Shown here piece by piece: positions 1 through 9,057 of a DNA stretch of 64,000 nt. The DNA comes from Candidatus Protochlamydia phocaeensis (GTDB taxonomy: Bacteria > Chlamydiota > Chlamydiia > Chlamydiales > Parachlamydiaceae). A model generated the notes under the pieces. It saw nothing but the letters and a program-made list of their open reading frames with translations. It made no database searches and was not told where the DNA came from. Each line of letters starts with the position of its first letter. The stretch's first letter is position 1. Made by a program: the position numbers and the translations under genes. The DNA is taken from the NCBI RefSeq assembly GCF_001545115.1, contig NZ_FCNU01000028.1, positions 277,655-341,654 of the forward strand, in the 5' to 3' direction.

Positions 1-385
1 TACTATTCTCGTCATTGATAACGATAATGAATTTAATGCTCTCTTATCTTCCTATTTACAGGAATGTGGTTGCCAGACCTTGTCAGCTTTGACAGGGGAG
101 GAGGCTTTAAAGCTTGCTAGAGAACATCACATCGATTTAATTACAATGGACATGTTGATGTCTCCAATGAATGGATATGATATTGTTCAAGAGCTACAGA
201 ATGATTCTCGATTAAAGGGCATTCCCTTTGCCTTTATTAGTATTGTGGCAAAAGAAATTCGGGGCAAAATCTCCGGTGCCCTTGCTTTTATAAGTAAACC
301 TATTACAAAAGAAGATATTCAAACCCTTTTGCTAAAGTGCATGCCTACAGAGAAGGATACCTCTAATACAGGTGAAAGAGAGTGA
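1..385 (+). CDS. response regulator receiver domain, 5'-truncated by window edge
   Basis: The reading frame is already open at base 2 and runs to TGA at 383-385, so this is the C-terminal end of a longer protein whose start lies outside the window. The visible part is one CheY-like receiver domain: an acidic cluster near the edge (VIDNDNE), a phospho-acceptor Asp in ITMDMLMSPMNG, and the conserved Lys in FISKPI. A TTG at 80 could be read as a start, but the receiver fold clearly begins upstream of it, so that codon is internal. It could end a hybrid sensor kinase or be a stand-alone regulator. It converges with the next receiver gene, with two bases between the stops. Confidence 0.8.
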   Translation, partial: TILVIDNDNEFNALLSSYLQECGCQTLSALTGEEALKLAREHHIDLITMDMLMSPMNGYDIVQELQNDSRLKGIPFAFISIVAKEIRGKISGALAFISKPITKEDIQTLLLKCMPTEKDTSNTGERE

Positions 386-387
386 GT

Positions 388-759
388 CTATCTTAGATAT
401 TTGCGGATAATCTCAATTAAATCATTGGGAAGAAAGGGCTTGGCAAGAAAATCGTTTAATCCTGCCTCTTGGGTGGTTTCCTGGATGCCCCGCATTGCAT
501 GCGCTGTAAGAGCAATAATGGGAACATTTTGATAGTGCTGCCTTTTCCGTAATAGACGGGTTACTTCCATCCCATCTATATCGGGAAGGGATAAATCCAT
601 TAGAATGAGATCGGGTTGATGAGTTTCACAGTAGTTTAAAGCTTCTTGTCCATGAGACGTGACCACTGTTTTAAATCCATAATAATTGAGGATCTTTTCT
701 GCTAAAATACTATTATCTTCGTTATCTTCTACAATTAAAATTTCTTTCTTTTCCAACAT
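388..759 (-). CDS. single-domain response regulator (CheY/DivK-like receiver)
   Basis: A 123-residue protein that is only a receiver domain. The acidic pocket is IVEDNEDN near the N-terminus, the phospho-acceptor Asp sits in LILMDLSLPDIDG, the switch Thr is in IIALTAHAM and the conserved Lys is in FLAKPF. With no output domain it should relay phosphate or act by protein contact, as DivK/CheY-type proteins do. Partners cannot be read from sequence, but the histidine kinase just upstream on the same strand and the HPt-containing regulator next to it are natural candidates. The stop is two bases from that of the convergent receiver gene. Confidence 0.85.
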   Translation of the reverse strand: MLEKKEILIVEDNEDNSILAEKILNYYGFKTVVTSHGQEALNYCETHQPDLILMDLSLPDIDGMEVTRLLRKRQHYQNVPIIALTAHAMRGIQETTQEAGLNDFLAKPFLPNDLIEIIRKYLR

Positions 760-792
760 GCAGGCATCCTTCCCTTAGAGATTGTGGATCGT

Positions 793-960
793 CTCTTAGA
801 GGGTATTAAAACCGCTACAGACCTAGATTCGCATTCTTTTCCCTAGCAAGCGATAGGAGATAGCGCGCAACCTAACTCAATAGGGTTTGCTATCTCCTAT
901 TGTCTCCTAGAGAAAGGAATCTCAAATATCAATTAATATGGATTTTAATCCCCTCTTAAG
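793..960. repeat. R2 inverted-repeat element (MITE-like), copy a
   Basis: Non-coding element with imperfect terminal inverted repeats: CTTAGAGGGTATTAAAAC (795-812) pairs with GATTTTAATCCCCTCTTAAG (941-960). Inside is a long hairpin, whose arms GATAGGAGATAGC (853-865) and GCTATCTCCTAT (889-900) are flanked by further pairing (CCCTAG / CCTAG). Related elements occur at 27834-27947, 39381-39490 and 53533-53695, with a palindrome of similar ends at 26484-26535. No ORF is present. It lies 5' of the stand-alone receiver gene and 3' of the histidine kinase gene. Confidence 0.6.
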
Positions 961-1108
961 CTGCGCCACTCACGTGGCTAAAAATGGTTTTTTGCGTGCT
1001 GTCCGCGGGTTCCGGCTGCGCCTCCACTCAGGGCTACTACCCTGCTTGTCATTTGTTCATATCTGAGGCTTTGATGCAATCGAAAGGGCAAAAAATCAAA
1101 ACTGAGGT
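961..1108. repeat. R3 GC-rich repeat fragment followed by R1 half-element
   Basis: 961-1046 is locally GC-rich and resembles 21728-21832: both share the sequence GGCTACTA close to CCCT and a run of short GC-rich inversions. From about 1050 to 1108 the sequence matches the right half of the R1 family (TTTGTTCAT, CTGAGGCTTTGA, CGAAAGGGCAAAAAA, then ACTGAGG), but the matching left arm is missing. This looks like decayed repeat DNA. The stretch 1109-1319 is AT-rich and I see nothing in it except the 3' flank of the histidine kinase gene. Confidence 0.4.
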
Positions 1109-1319
1109 TTTAGGTGTGTTATAAAAATAATTCAAATCACCTGCAAGGAAATTATGTATAAATCTCTCCTTATTTTTTATTCATCGGGATTTTTTAGAGC
1201 GTATTTTTAAGCGCTTTATTTTCTTTTTAAAGACAATTTTCATTAAAACGACTGAAAAAGAAAAATAAAAGATAGAAGATAAAAGAGTAGATCAAGGCCA
1301 TGTCCTTGCATTTAAATTC

Positions 1320-4049
1320 TTATTGAGTTTTGGGAAGGATAAGAATAAAAGTGCTGCCTTTGCCTTTCTGGCTTTGAACATCAAGCGTGCCGCCATGTAA
1401 ATCAACAATTTTTTTGCAAATGGCAAGTCCAAGCCCCGTGCCCCCAAATTTACGGGTAATCGAGCTATCTGCTTGAGAGAAAGGTTTGAAAATTTTAGCA
1501 ATTTCTTCTGAAGTTAATCCAATACCTGTATCTGTGATTTGTATCTCAACCGAATGAGGATGGTTGATCAAGACAATTTGAATAAAACCCGATTCTGTAA
1601 ATTTGACGGCATTCCCCAATAAATTTAAAAGTACTTGCTTGACGCGGATTTTATCTATTTCCATTAGAATATAGGGGCGGCCGATAAATAGCTTGATAGC
1701 AAGCTGCTTTTGTTGAGCTAAGGGTTGGATTTCCTCAATGCAGGAATTAATAATTTCGACGATGTTTTCAGGAGAAATTTCTAATTCCATCTTATTGGCT
1801 TCAATTTTTGCCAAATCTAAGATGTCATTAATTAGCGTTAATAAATGAAAGGACGATTTTTCGATCTTTTTTAAGCTGCCTTGCTGCTGCTCGTTGATGG
1901 GACCGTCCATGCCCATTAGCAGGCATTGATCAAAGCCAATAATTGCATTAAGAGGCGTGCGCAGCTCATGGGAAATGGTTGCCAAAAATTCACTTTTGGC
2001 TTGGTTGGCGGCTCTTGCTTCTTTCATGGCTTTAATGAGCCTTTGTTCATATTCTTTCCTTTCCGTAATATCGCGAATAATGACAGTATCAAAATAGAGA
2101 GAGCCGCTTTGCCAACGGGTATGAGAAATTTCTACGGGAAAATTTTTTCCATTCTTATGTTTGCCTCCCATTTCCATCGATTTCGTAGATTCAAAATGTT
2201 GAATGCTTTGGTGGGGCAGAATGAGGCTGAGCGGTTTTCCTAAGATTTCTATTTCCGCATAGCCGAATATCTGCTCGGCCCCATAGTTCCAGGACATAAT
2301 TTCTCCTTTTTCAGAAACCGAAATAATGGCATCAATGGCTTTTTGGGTAATAAAGCGCAGACGCTCCTCGCTTTCTTGAAGGGCTTTTTCAACTTTCCGC
2401 CTGGCCGATTGTTCAATCATAATGGAAATAATATCAGCAATGGTCTGTCCAAAGTGGCGGTCCTCTAGCGCCCAATCTCGATGATCTCGGGTTTCTTCGC
2501 AAAACAAGACTCCGAGCAGTTTTCCTTCAAATATGATGGGAATATCTAGTTTAGAGATAATATGAAAAGTCGCTAGATAAGAGGCTAGCTCTTGATTTAA
2601 TTCGGGATTATCGATTGATGGAATAATTAAATGGGAACGCTTTCTTAATGTTGTAAAATAATGGGGAAAATAAGAGGAAGAAAGCTCGAGATGATCGGAA
2701 AAAGAATGGGTCGAAAAGGAATACAGACCAGCGCAAGAGAGGACTTCATTTTGCGGTTTAGACTCGTAAAACCAGATGCTTACACGGTCGACTTGCATAA
2801 CCGCAGCGGTTCGCAGCGTTACCTCATGGATGGCATTTTTCAATTCCGAGGTTGTAAACTTGGTCAGGTATTCTAAGGCTTCATGACGTCTTTGCAGATA
2901 ACGCTGTTTTTTTGTCCAATCCTCTTCAATTCGCTGTCTTTCATGAATTTCTTGTTGCAAAATACGGTTAATTTCAGCCAATTCTTCCGTTCTTTTTTTA
3001 ACTTCTTGTTCAATTAACAAGCGTTGATTGACCAAGACTAAAAAATAAAAAGTTGTTAAGCCCGAGAGCAGCAGGCCGATAATCGGCACCTCCCAATGAG
3101 TGGTGTTTTTATATTGGTTGAAAAAGTAATGAGTGGGTGTGGCTTCAATCGTCCAAGAACGGTTACCCATATTAAAGGTATGGCTGCGTGTCCATTGTTT
3201 CCATTGCGCAAGGGGTTTCTCTATCTTCTCATTGTTGCCTGTATTCCAATATAAAAGCTTTCTACTTCCATTATGATTGTCATAAATTCCAATATTAATG
3301 CCGTTAGAATCAATGCGGGTTCTTATTCCTTGTACAATCGTTTCAAAATCTGAAAGCCCAATGAGGACACCTCTCAATAAGCTGTCTTTGTTGGGACGCC
3401 CTTGGCTATTATAATCCGCAGAAAAAATGGGATCGAACAAAAAGAATCCTTGCTTAAACCCATCCTGAAAAAAGGCAACTGTGTCTGAAATGACGACCGA
3501 AGAATAATCGGCAACGTGATCTAATAAATATTTAAAATCCGAAAAAAATTTAATATCGATGTATAAGGGATTTCGAGAATGGGAAATTTCCAAATAATTA
3601 AGCGGGAAAAAATGATTGGTTCGTTTGGCTTCTTCATCAAAAGAAATAAAATTCAAAGAAGTCTTTTGATCCCAAGGGGGAAATTCCTTATTGTCACTTG
3701 AAAACCAACCGATTTCCACTAAATTGGGATAAAGGTCAAGAGAGTTGCGGACAAAATAATGAAAGTTATGTTCATTGACCTCGGATGACGAATAGTAAAA
3801 TTGTTTAATATAATCCATCTGCTCGATTGTATCTTCCAGCGCTTCTTGGATAATATATAAACGGATATCTGATATGCGGTTAAATTCCGATTGGAGATGA
3901 TTGAGATCGTCGAGCTTATAATAGCGGTAAGCGCCAAAAGTCAGAAGGCATCCTAGAAGGAAAATGATTAAGGCCAACCCGTAGTATTTAAGTTGGCCGG
4001 GATAGGCATGCCAGGATAGAAAAGTGAATTTAAAAGGGTTGGTATTCAT
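1320..4049 (-). CDS. membrane-bound CHASE-GAF-PAS sensor histidine kinase
   Basis: A 909-residue sensor kinase. TM1 spans about 22-43 and TM2 about 319-341; the 275-residue loop between them looks like an extracytoplasmic CHASE sensor ([21 protein letters not shown]). After TM2 come a coiled-coil linker (345-395), a GAF domain (about 400-560), a PAS domain (about 565-670; [11 protein letters not shown]) and the kinase core. The H-box is [15 protein letters not shown] with predicted phospho-His694. The N-box is [10 protein letters not shown]1 is DTGIGL and G2 is GGTGLGLAI, so catalysis should be intact. No receiver is fused, so phosphate must go to separate proteins; the neighbouring receivers and HPt protein are candidates. 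ATG at 4049 has GAGG a few bases upstream. Confidence 0.9.
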   Translation of the reverse strand: MNTNPFKFTFLSWHAYPGQLKYYGLALIIFLLGCLLTFGAYRYYKLDDLNHLQSEFNRISDIRLYIIQEALEDTIEQMDYIKQFYYSSSEVNEHNFHYFVRNSLDLYPNLVEIGWFSSDNKEFPPWDQKTSLNFISFDEEAKRTNHFFPLNYLEISHSRNPLYIDIKFFSDFKYLLDHVADYSSVVISDTVAFFQDGFKQGFFLFDPIFSADYNSQGRPNKDSLLRGVLIGLSDFETIVQGIRTRIDSNGINIGIYDNHNGSRKLLYWNTGNNEKIEKPLAQWKQWTRSHTFNMGNRSWTIEATPTHYFFNQYKNTTHWEVPIIGLLLSGLTTFYFLVLVNQRLLIEQEVKKRTEELAEINRILQQEIHERQRIEEDWTKKQRYLQRRHEALEYLTKFTTSELKNAIHEVTLRTAAVMQVDRVSIWFYESKPQNEVLSCAGLYSFSTHSFSDHLELSSSYFPHYFTTLRKRSHLIIPSIDNPELNQELASYLATFHIISKLDIPIIFEGKLLGVLFCEETRDHRDWALEDRHFGQTIADIISIMIEQSARRKVEKALQESEERLRFITQKAIDAIISVSEKGEIMSWNYGAEQIFGYAEIEILGKPLSLILPHQSIQHFESTKSMEMGGKHKNGKNFPVEISHTRWQSGSLYFDTVIIRDITERKEYEQRLIKAMKEARAANQAKSEFLATISHELRTPLNAIIGFDQCLLMGMDGPINEQQQGSLKKIEKSSFHLLTLINDILDLAKIEANKMELEISPENIVEIINSCIEEIQPLAQQKQLAIKLFIGRPYILMEIDKIRVKQVLLNLLGNAVKFTESGFIQIVLINHPHSVEIQITDTGIGLTSEEIAKIFKPFSQADSSITRKFGGTGLGLAICKKIVDLHGGTLDVQSQKGKGSTFILILPKTQ

Positions 4050-4205
4050 AGCCTCATGATTAAGAATACAATTGATAGAATCCGCTTTTTCCCGGCTATT
4101 TAATTAAACTGACATAAGATAAATTTATCTACTTTTCTGCTTTATACCGTTGATATATTTTTATTTAAATGCTTAATTGATATGTGATTAAACAGGATAG
4201 AAATT

Positions 4206-6686
4206 ATGCTGCCTTTTTTTTCTAAAAAATGGGAAAAAATTCAAGCCTGGCTGCAAGCAGCGGCGAAGAGTCCTGCTAAACGGGAAGACATGGCCTACCA
4301 CGTCTTATGCGTAGATGACGACCCTGACTTTTGCGCCTATTTGCAGCAATTGGCAAGCTCTCTAAAAATCGGACTGGATAAAGCCTATTCAATTGAAGAG
4401 GCCAAGCAAAAAATAGAAGAGGGGGGGCAGTACCAGGCGTTTATCATTGACGGTCATCTGCCGGATGGGTCTGGATTTGAGTTAGTTGCTTGGCTCAGGG
4501 AAAAGAAAAAGCTTGATCTGCCAATAGGCTTTCTTTCGCGCATTTACCACGATGCTGCAAGTTTCCGCATTCTCAAGGAAGCTTTAAACGTCGATTTAGT
4601 GCTGGAAAAGCCCATCAATCCTCAGGAAGCCGAATATCTTTTCAAGCAATTATGCCATATTGAACCCACGTCTTCTTTGGATCAGCCGCTTCCCGCAGAT
4701 TTTTTAGCCGATATAAGAGAGGCTTATCAAAAATCTATCTTTGATAAGATTGAACGCTTGGAAAAATTAATTTTAATCGTTCAAAAAGAGCCTACTATTG
4801 AAAATGTCCAAGTTCTAAAAGCAGATGTCCATAAGATCGCAGGAAGTTCGGGCTCTTATGGCTATTTTAAAGTCAGCCAATTATGCAAACAGCTTGAGGA
4901 CGAACTCTCTCGGCAAATCGAGGCTCTTCGCTTGGGAACATTCAATCCCTCTTGGACGGCTTCTTTGGATGAATTTTTTACAAAAATCAAAATGGGCTTT
5001 CAAATGGCAGAACGGGAAGGCGGAGAGCAGAAAAAAGAGCCCGGTTCCTTTCAACACAGCGCGCTTCTCTATGCGATAACGGCAGATCAGCCTTCGATTG
5101 CATGCCTAGAGCAAAGCGGAAAGGACAATGTAGCTGCGGCCTTGATAGAAGAAAATCCTGAAGTTGCCATAAAAAAACTTTTCTCTTCAGAGATTGTTCC
5201 CCACGTTCTTCTGGTACAAGCTCATTATGATCACTCTAGCCTAACGGGCGAAGATTTGATCCGCAGTTTTTATCAAAGAGAAGATAGCTTTTTTAATTCT
5301 ATTGGATTTTTAACTGAAAGCCAAGACAGTAATAAGCAAGCAGAAGCCATTAAAGAAGGCCTTGCTTTAGTTTCAACGCTTCCTCTGTCTACGCAAGCCC
5401 TTAAGCTTTTATTAGAGCCTCCTCCCTCGCAGCCGATTTTGGAAGGGTATAAAGTTCTCATTGCAGATGACGATCCAGATGTCTGTCAATATATTGTACA
5501 AGCGTTAAAGCCATTGGGCGCGGAATTAGAATGGACAACAAATTTTTCTGAACTATCTGCAAGGGTATCGCACTTTCAGCCGGATGTCATTCTATTGAAT
5601 ATCAGTTTATCCGACGAAAATTCTTTTGAAATACTGAATCAATTAAAAAGCCTCCATAATGACAATCTCTTAATTGCCATGGTGACGGTTAGTCAAGAGG
5701 CTCGCTTGATTGAAAAAGTCTATGAGGCCAACGTCGACGATATTTTATTTAAACCCCTTGATCGCGTGACTTTACAAAAGCGTCTTTTCAGTTCGCTCAA
5801 AAAAATGTATCGGCTGGCTTATAAAACCCATCACAATGCTTTGACAGGTTTATTTAATGCCCAGGCTTTTTATGACTATCTACAAAAAAGGTATCTGCAA
5901 GGCTATCATTTTTCAGCGGCGCATACCCTGGCTATTTTAGAGTTAAGCCCGCTAGAAGGTGTATCCGATCAAGAAGATCATTTACCTGAAGAGCATATCT
6001 TAAAAAAACTCAGCCAGTCCATTCCTGATTTGTTTAAAAAATGCGAAATGGCTGCTTATTTGGGCAAAGGACGCTTTGGATTGATCTTCAATGATATCGA
6101 TGAACATTTTGGCCGCCTCTTCCTTCAACACTTTTTAGAGAATCTAAGCCGGGATGTTCCGGACTCTAAAGATATTCATTTTCACGGCGTCGTCTTATCT
6201 TTATTAAAAAATTATCAAAGCTTGGAGCAAATTAATCAGGATATAGAAAAAGCCTTAACAAAGGCAAAGCAGGACAATCAGCAAATCAGTGTCCTCACGC
6301 TTAGCGAACCAGAAGTGACCAAGGGACAAAAAGTGCTTCTTACGGGAGAAGCCTCTTTCTCTTTAGATCCACTAAAACAAGTGTTTGATCAATCCGGTTT
6401 TGAAGCCATGCAAATCGAGTGGGCAGAAGAAGAGATAAATGAACGGCTAAGCGCCAATCAATCGACATGGCCTTTGTTAGTCTTAAGCGGTCCCTTAGCA
6501 GGAACACACGCACAGACTTTGCTAAAACGAGCAAATGCCTCTATGCATCTGCATATTCCCATTCTTTTCTTTTCTAAATTAAAGTCTCCCCATTATTTAA
6601 TTCGGTTATTAAACGAATTAGATTATCTTCGTTATCCTTTCAAGTTAATTATTTTAATTGAAGAGATGGATATTGAAAACGCTTGA
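4206..6686 (+). CDS. multi-domain response regulator: receiver-HPt-receiver-degenerate GGDEF
   Basis: An 826-residue soluble signalling protein. Receiver 1 (about 32-150) looks functional: acidic triad DDD37-39, phospho-acceptor D82 (FIIDGHLPDG) and K135. An HPt domain (about 165-265) has His209 in ADVHKIAGSSGSYGY. Residues 285-400 look like a worn receiver. Receiver 2 (about 414-530) keeps DDD421-423 and K516 but has Asn465 where the phospho-acceptor Asp belongs. A GGDEF-like domain (about 540-690) starts with the usual NALTGLFNAQAF motif but reads GKGRF at the signature, so it is probably not a cyclase. The C-terminus (about 700-826) is another degenerate receiver-like fold. ATG has AGGA eight bases upstream. 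It is divergent from the histidine kinase across 156 bases, which suggests a functional pair. Confidence 0.85.
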   Translation: MLPFFSKKWEKIQAWLQAAAKSPAKREDMAYHVLCVDDDPDFCAYLQQLASSLKIGLDKAYSIEEAKQKIEEGGQYQAFIIDGHLPDGSGFELVAWLREKKKLDLPIGFLSRIYHDAASFRILKEALNVDLVLEKPINPQEAEYLFKQLCHIEPTSSLDQPLPADFLADIREAYQKSIFDKIERLEKLILIVQKEPTIENVQVLKADVHKIAGSSGSYGYFKVSQLCKQLEDELSRQIEALRLGTFNPSWTASLDEFFTKIKMGFQMAEREGGEQKKEPGSFQHSALLYAITADQPSIACLEQSGKDNVAAALIEENPEVAIKKLFSSEIVPHVLLVQAHYDHSSLTGEDLIRSFYQREDSFFNSIGFLTESQDSNKQAEAIKEGLALVSTLPLSTQALKLLLEPPPSQPILEGYKVLIADDDPDVCQYIVQALKPLGAELEWTTNFSELSARVSHFQPDVILLNISLSDENSFEILNQLKSLHNDNLLIAMVTVSQEARLIEKVYEANVDDILFKPLDRVTLQKRLFSSLKKMYRLAYKTHHNALTGLFNAQAFYDYLQKRYLQGYHFSAAHTLAILELSPLEGVSDQEDHLPEEHILKKLSQSIPDLFKKCEMAAYLGKGRFGLIFNDIDEHFGRLFLQHFLENLSRDVPDSKDIHFHGVVLSLLKNYQSLEQINQDIEKALTKAKQDNQQISVLTLSEPEVTKGQKVLLTGEASFSLDPLKQVFDQSGFEAMQIEWAEEEINERLSANQSTWPLLVLSGPLAGTHAQTLLKRANASMHLHIPILFFSKLKSPHYLIRLLNELDYLRYPFKLIILIEEMDIENA

Positions 6687-6780
6687 TTGTAATAAAAAAT
6701 CGTTTTATTCTAATCGTTTTTTTTAAATTGTTGAGTTTTTTGCTGTTAAATGCTTGAAATCAGGTTTGTTTGGAATTTAA

Positions 6781-8091
6781 ATGAAAAATCATGTTCTCCT
6801 AAAAGTTTTTATTGCTCTTGCGCTGGGCATTTTTGCGGGTTGGATAACGGGGACAGATCAAGCCATAGGTGGAGTGTCTTATGTCAATATTTACAGCTTG
6901 ATTGGTCAGCTATTTTTGAATGCCCTCCATCTTGTCGCTGTTCCGCTTGTCTCTGCTTCGATCATTTTAGGCGCTGCCAAGATGGCATCCGATTCTTCTT
7001 TTGGCCTGTTGGGAATTAAGACATTCGGTTTTTATCTTTTATCCATTTCTTTAGCTATTTTAGTTGGAATAAGCGGCTTCTTTTTTATTTTTTCTGAAAT
7101 ATCAGCTGATCCTCTTGCCTCTATGTCAGCAGTCAATCCTGCACATGCCCTTCCGGTTAATCTTCAACCGCAGGCAGGAGGAGCTTTTGAGACTTTCACC
7201 CAAATTCTTTTTAGGCTTATCCCTTCAAATATTTTAGCGGCTGCTTCGCAAGGGCAGATGCTAGGATTGATTGTTTATAGTATTCTTTTTGGATTTTTCC
7301 TTTCTAAAATAGAAGCTGGATCTGCGTCGGTGATTTTGAAGTTTTGGGAAGGAATTTTTCAAATCACAATGAAAATGACTTATTTAATTATGACAGCGCT
7401 TCCCATCGGCGTATTTGGATTAGTCGCTAAGGTGACGGCGACAACAGGGTTAGAATCTATTGCCTCATCGGCTTGGTATTTTTTAACTGCTATTGCAGGC
7501 TTGCTTGCCTATAGTTTTGTGATTATTCCCATGCTGTTGATTGTCATTGCGAAGGTCAATCCCATTCCCTATTTTTATGCCCTATCTCCCGCTCTTTTCA
7601 CTGCTTTTTCGACAAGTTCGTCCGCTGCCACTTTGCCCATTACACTGGAATGCGTTGAAAAGCGAGCAGGCGTGTCTAATCGCATTTGCAGTTTTTCCAT
7701 TCCGCTTGGAACTTCTCTCAATATGTCAGGAGGGGCATTATGCATGACCGTTGCTTCCCTTTTCATTGCTACGGTTTATGGAGTTCCTCTTAATGTCCAT
7801 ACGATCGGCCTCATTGGGTGTATGGCGCTTTTGACGTCGATGGGCGTTGCCGGCATTCCCTCTGCTAGCCTGATCTCGGTGACATTGATTCTCAATACAA
7901 TTGGGGTGCCTGTTGAAGGCATAGGGTTAATTATTGCTGTTGATCGCATCTTAGATATGCTGCGAACAACGGTGAATGTGTTGGGGAATGCCACTTGCGC
8001 TGTCTTGATTGCTCGCTCTGAAGGAGAATCATTAGCGAAAGAGCTGGTCGATTTCAAGAGCCAAGCGGGTAAGCTGCCTACATCGTTTTAA
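6781..8091 (+). CDS. dicarboxylate/amino-acid:cation symporter (DAACS, SLC1/GltP family)
   Basis: A 436-residue polytopic inner-membrane protein of normal family length. Family hallmarks are present: the serine-rich re-entrant loop TSSSAATLPITLEC, the NMSGGAL region after SIPLGTSL, the second loop MGVAGIPSAS and the substrate-binding helix AVDRILDMLRTTVNVLGNA. Members use Na+ or H+ gradients to import glutamate, aspartate or C4-dicarboxylates; which substrate applies here cannot be read from sequence. Scavenging host amino acids would suit an intracellular lifestyle. The ribosome-binding site is weak. It stands alone and converges with the cyclophilin gene. Confidence 0.92.
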   Translation: MKNHVLLKVFIALALGIFAGWITGTDQAIGGVSYVNIYSLIGQLFLNALHLVAVPLVSASIILGAAKMASDSSFGLLGIKTFGFYLLSISLAILVGISGFFFIFSEISADPLASMSAVNPAHALPVNLQPQAGGAFETFTQILFRLIPSNILAAASQGQMLGLIVYSILFGFFLSKIEAGSASVILKFWEGIFQITMKMTYLIMTALPIGVFGLVAKVTATTGLESIASSAWYFLTAIAGLLAYSFVIIPMLLIVIAKVNPIPYFYALSPALFTAFSTSSSAATLPITLECVEKRAGVSNRICSFSIPLGTSLNMSGGALCMTVASLFIATVYGVPLNVHTIGLIGCMALLTSMGVAGIPSASLISVTLILNTIGVPVEGIGLIIAVDRILDMLRTTVNVLGNATCAVLIARSEGESLAKELVDFKSQAGKLPTSF

Positions 8092-8138
8092 GAAAGGGAA
8101 GACAAAATAAATTCAAAACTCCAGTTATTGAGCAGATT

Positions 8139-8161
8139 CTCTGCCTTCTAGGAAGGCAGAG
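8139..8161. terminator. hairpin between convergent genes
   Basis: CTCTGCCTT (8139-8147) pairs perfectly with AAGGCAGAG (8153-8161) around a five-base loop. It lies between the stop codons of the symporter (+) and the cyclophilin (-). There is no long T-run on either side, so termination strength is uncertain. Confidence 0.5.
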
Positions 8162-8174
8162 AGGAGAGGGGCGA

Positions 8175-8756
8175 TTAAGACGCTTTAGAATTGCCATCTT
8201 TAATGGTAATGCGCAAGATCTTTTGATCTTCAACAGGGCGGTCTCCGGGGCCTGTTTTAGTCGATTCGATCTTTTGTACGATATCATATCCCTTGATCAC
8301 TTCGCCAAAAATGGTGTGCTTTTTGTTTAACCAAGGAGTCGCAGCTGTCGTAATAAAAAATTGGCTGCCATTCGTCTTGGGACCGGCATTGGCCATGGCT
8401 AAAAGGCCTGGTTTATCAAATTTAACCGCATCTGTCACTTCATCTTCAAATGGAGTTCCCCAAATGGATTTTCCGCCGCGGCCTGTTCCAGTAGGATCGC
8501 CTCCCTGAATCATAAAACCCTTAATCACGCGATGGAAAATTACATTGTTATAATAACCGTCCTGGGCATGCTTGATAAAGTTTTCTGTTGCTTTGGGCGC
8601 AATATCCGGTCTTAAGGCAACTTCAATGTTACCTTGAGTTGTTTCAATAACAGCAATGGGATGTTGGGGCATAGATGTCTCCGTGGCATGTAGAGGAGTT
8701 AAACAATGAACACAAAAAGCAGCTAAAGCAAAAAATGCAAATGTCAAAACTTTCAT
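8175..8756 (-). CDS. exported cyclophilin-type peptidyl-prolyl cis-trans isomerase
   Basis: A 193-residue protein with a signal peptide (MKVLTFAFFALAAFCVHCLTP, cleavage probably near residue 24) and a complete cyclophilin domain: FHRVIKGFMIQGGDPTGTG, the active-site region ANAGPKTNGSQFFI, and WLNKKHTIFGEV near the end. It should catalyse proline cis-trans isomerisation and help fold exported proteins in the periplasm. The start is well supported by GGAG five bases before ATG at 8756. It is monocistronic. An alternative is a lipoprotein, but no lipobox is seen: the Cys residues at 15 and 18 lack a good preceding context. Confidence 0.92.
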   Translation of the reverse strand: MKVLTFAFFALAAFCVHCLTPLHATETSMPQHPIAVIETTQGNIEVALRPDIAPKATENFIKHAQDGYYNNVIFHRVIKGFMIQGGDPTGTGRGGKSIWGTPFEDEVTDAVKFDKPGLLAMANAGPKTNGSQFFITTAATPWLNKKHTIFGEVIKGYDIVQKIESTKTGPGDRPVEDQKILRITIKDGNSKAS

Positions 8757-9057
8757 TATTTCTCCAGGTTAAAGTAAAGTGGATAAACACTAAGAAGCAT
8801 AGCGAAGCCTATTATTTATCGCAGCTAAATTTTAAAATGGGCGGCTTGAAGTTGGTTCTCATTCGCAGGCTTGTGCAGGCTCAGGGTGATCAAAAGCTTT
8901 TGCAAGAGCAGAGACATTGAAATTATTATGAATTTGCAGGCAAGGTCTTATATTTGATGTTGTTTTAGCTTATTTTTCTTTATACAATCTTATTAATAAA
9001 CTTCTAAAATTTATTAAAAATTTTATTTTTTATATATCTGCTACCAAGCTCAATAAT
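8757..9057. other. divergent intergenic gap, no gene seen
   Basis: About 300 bases between the divergently transcribed cyclophilin and 541-residue protein genes. The right half is very AT-rich and probably carries the promoter of the downstream gene, but I cannot place one convincingly. The open frame across 8675-8920 (+) overlaps the cyclophilin signal peptide and looks spurious. Confidence 0.4.

Noticed and set aside
6687..6735. Possible terminator (AATCGTTTT repeated, then T-run) after the multi-receiver gene
   Set aside because: It is a direct rather than an inverted repeat; only a very weak stem could form, so I did not list it.
8675..8920. 81-codon plus-strand frame
   Set aside because: It overlaps the start and signal peptide of the cyclophilin gene on the other strand and lacks a ribosome-binding site.
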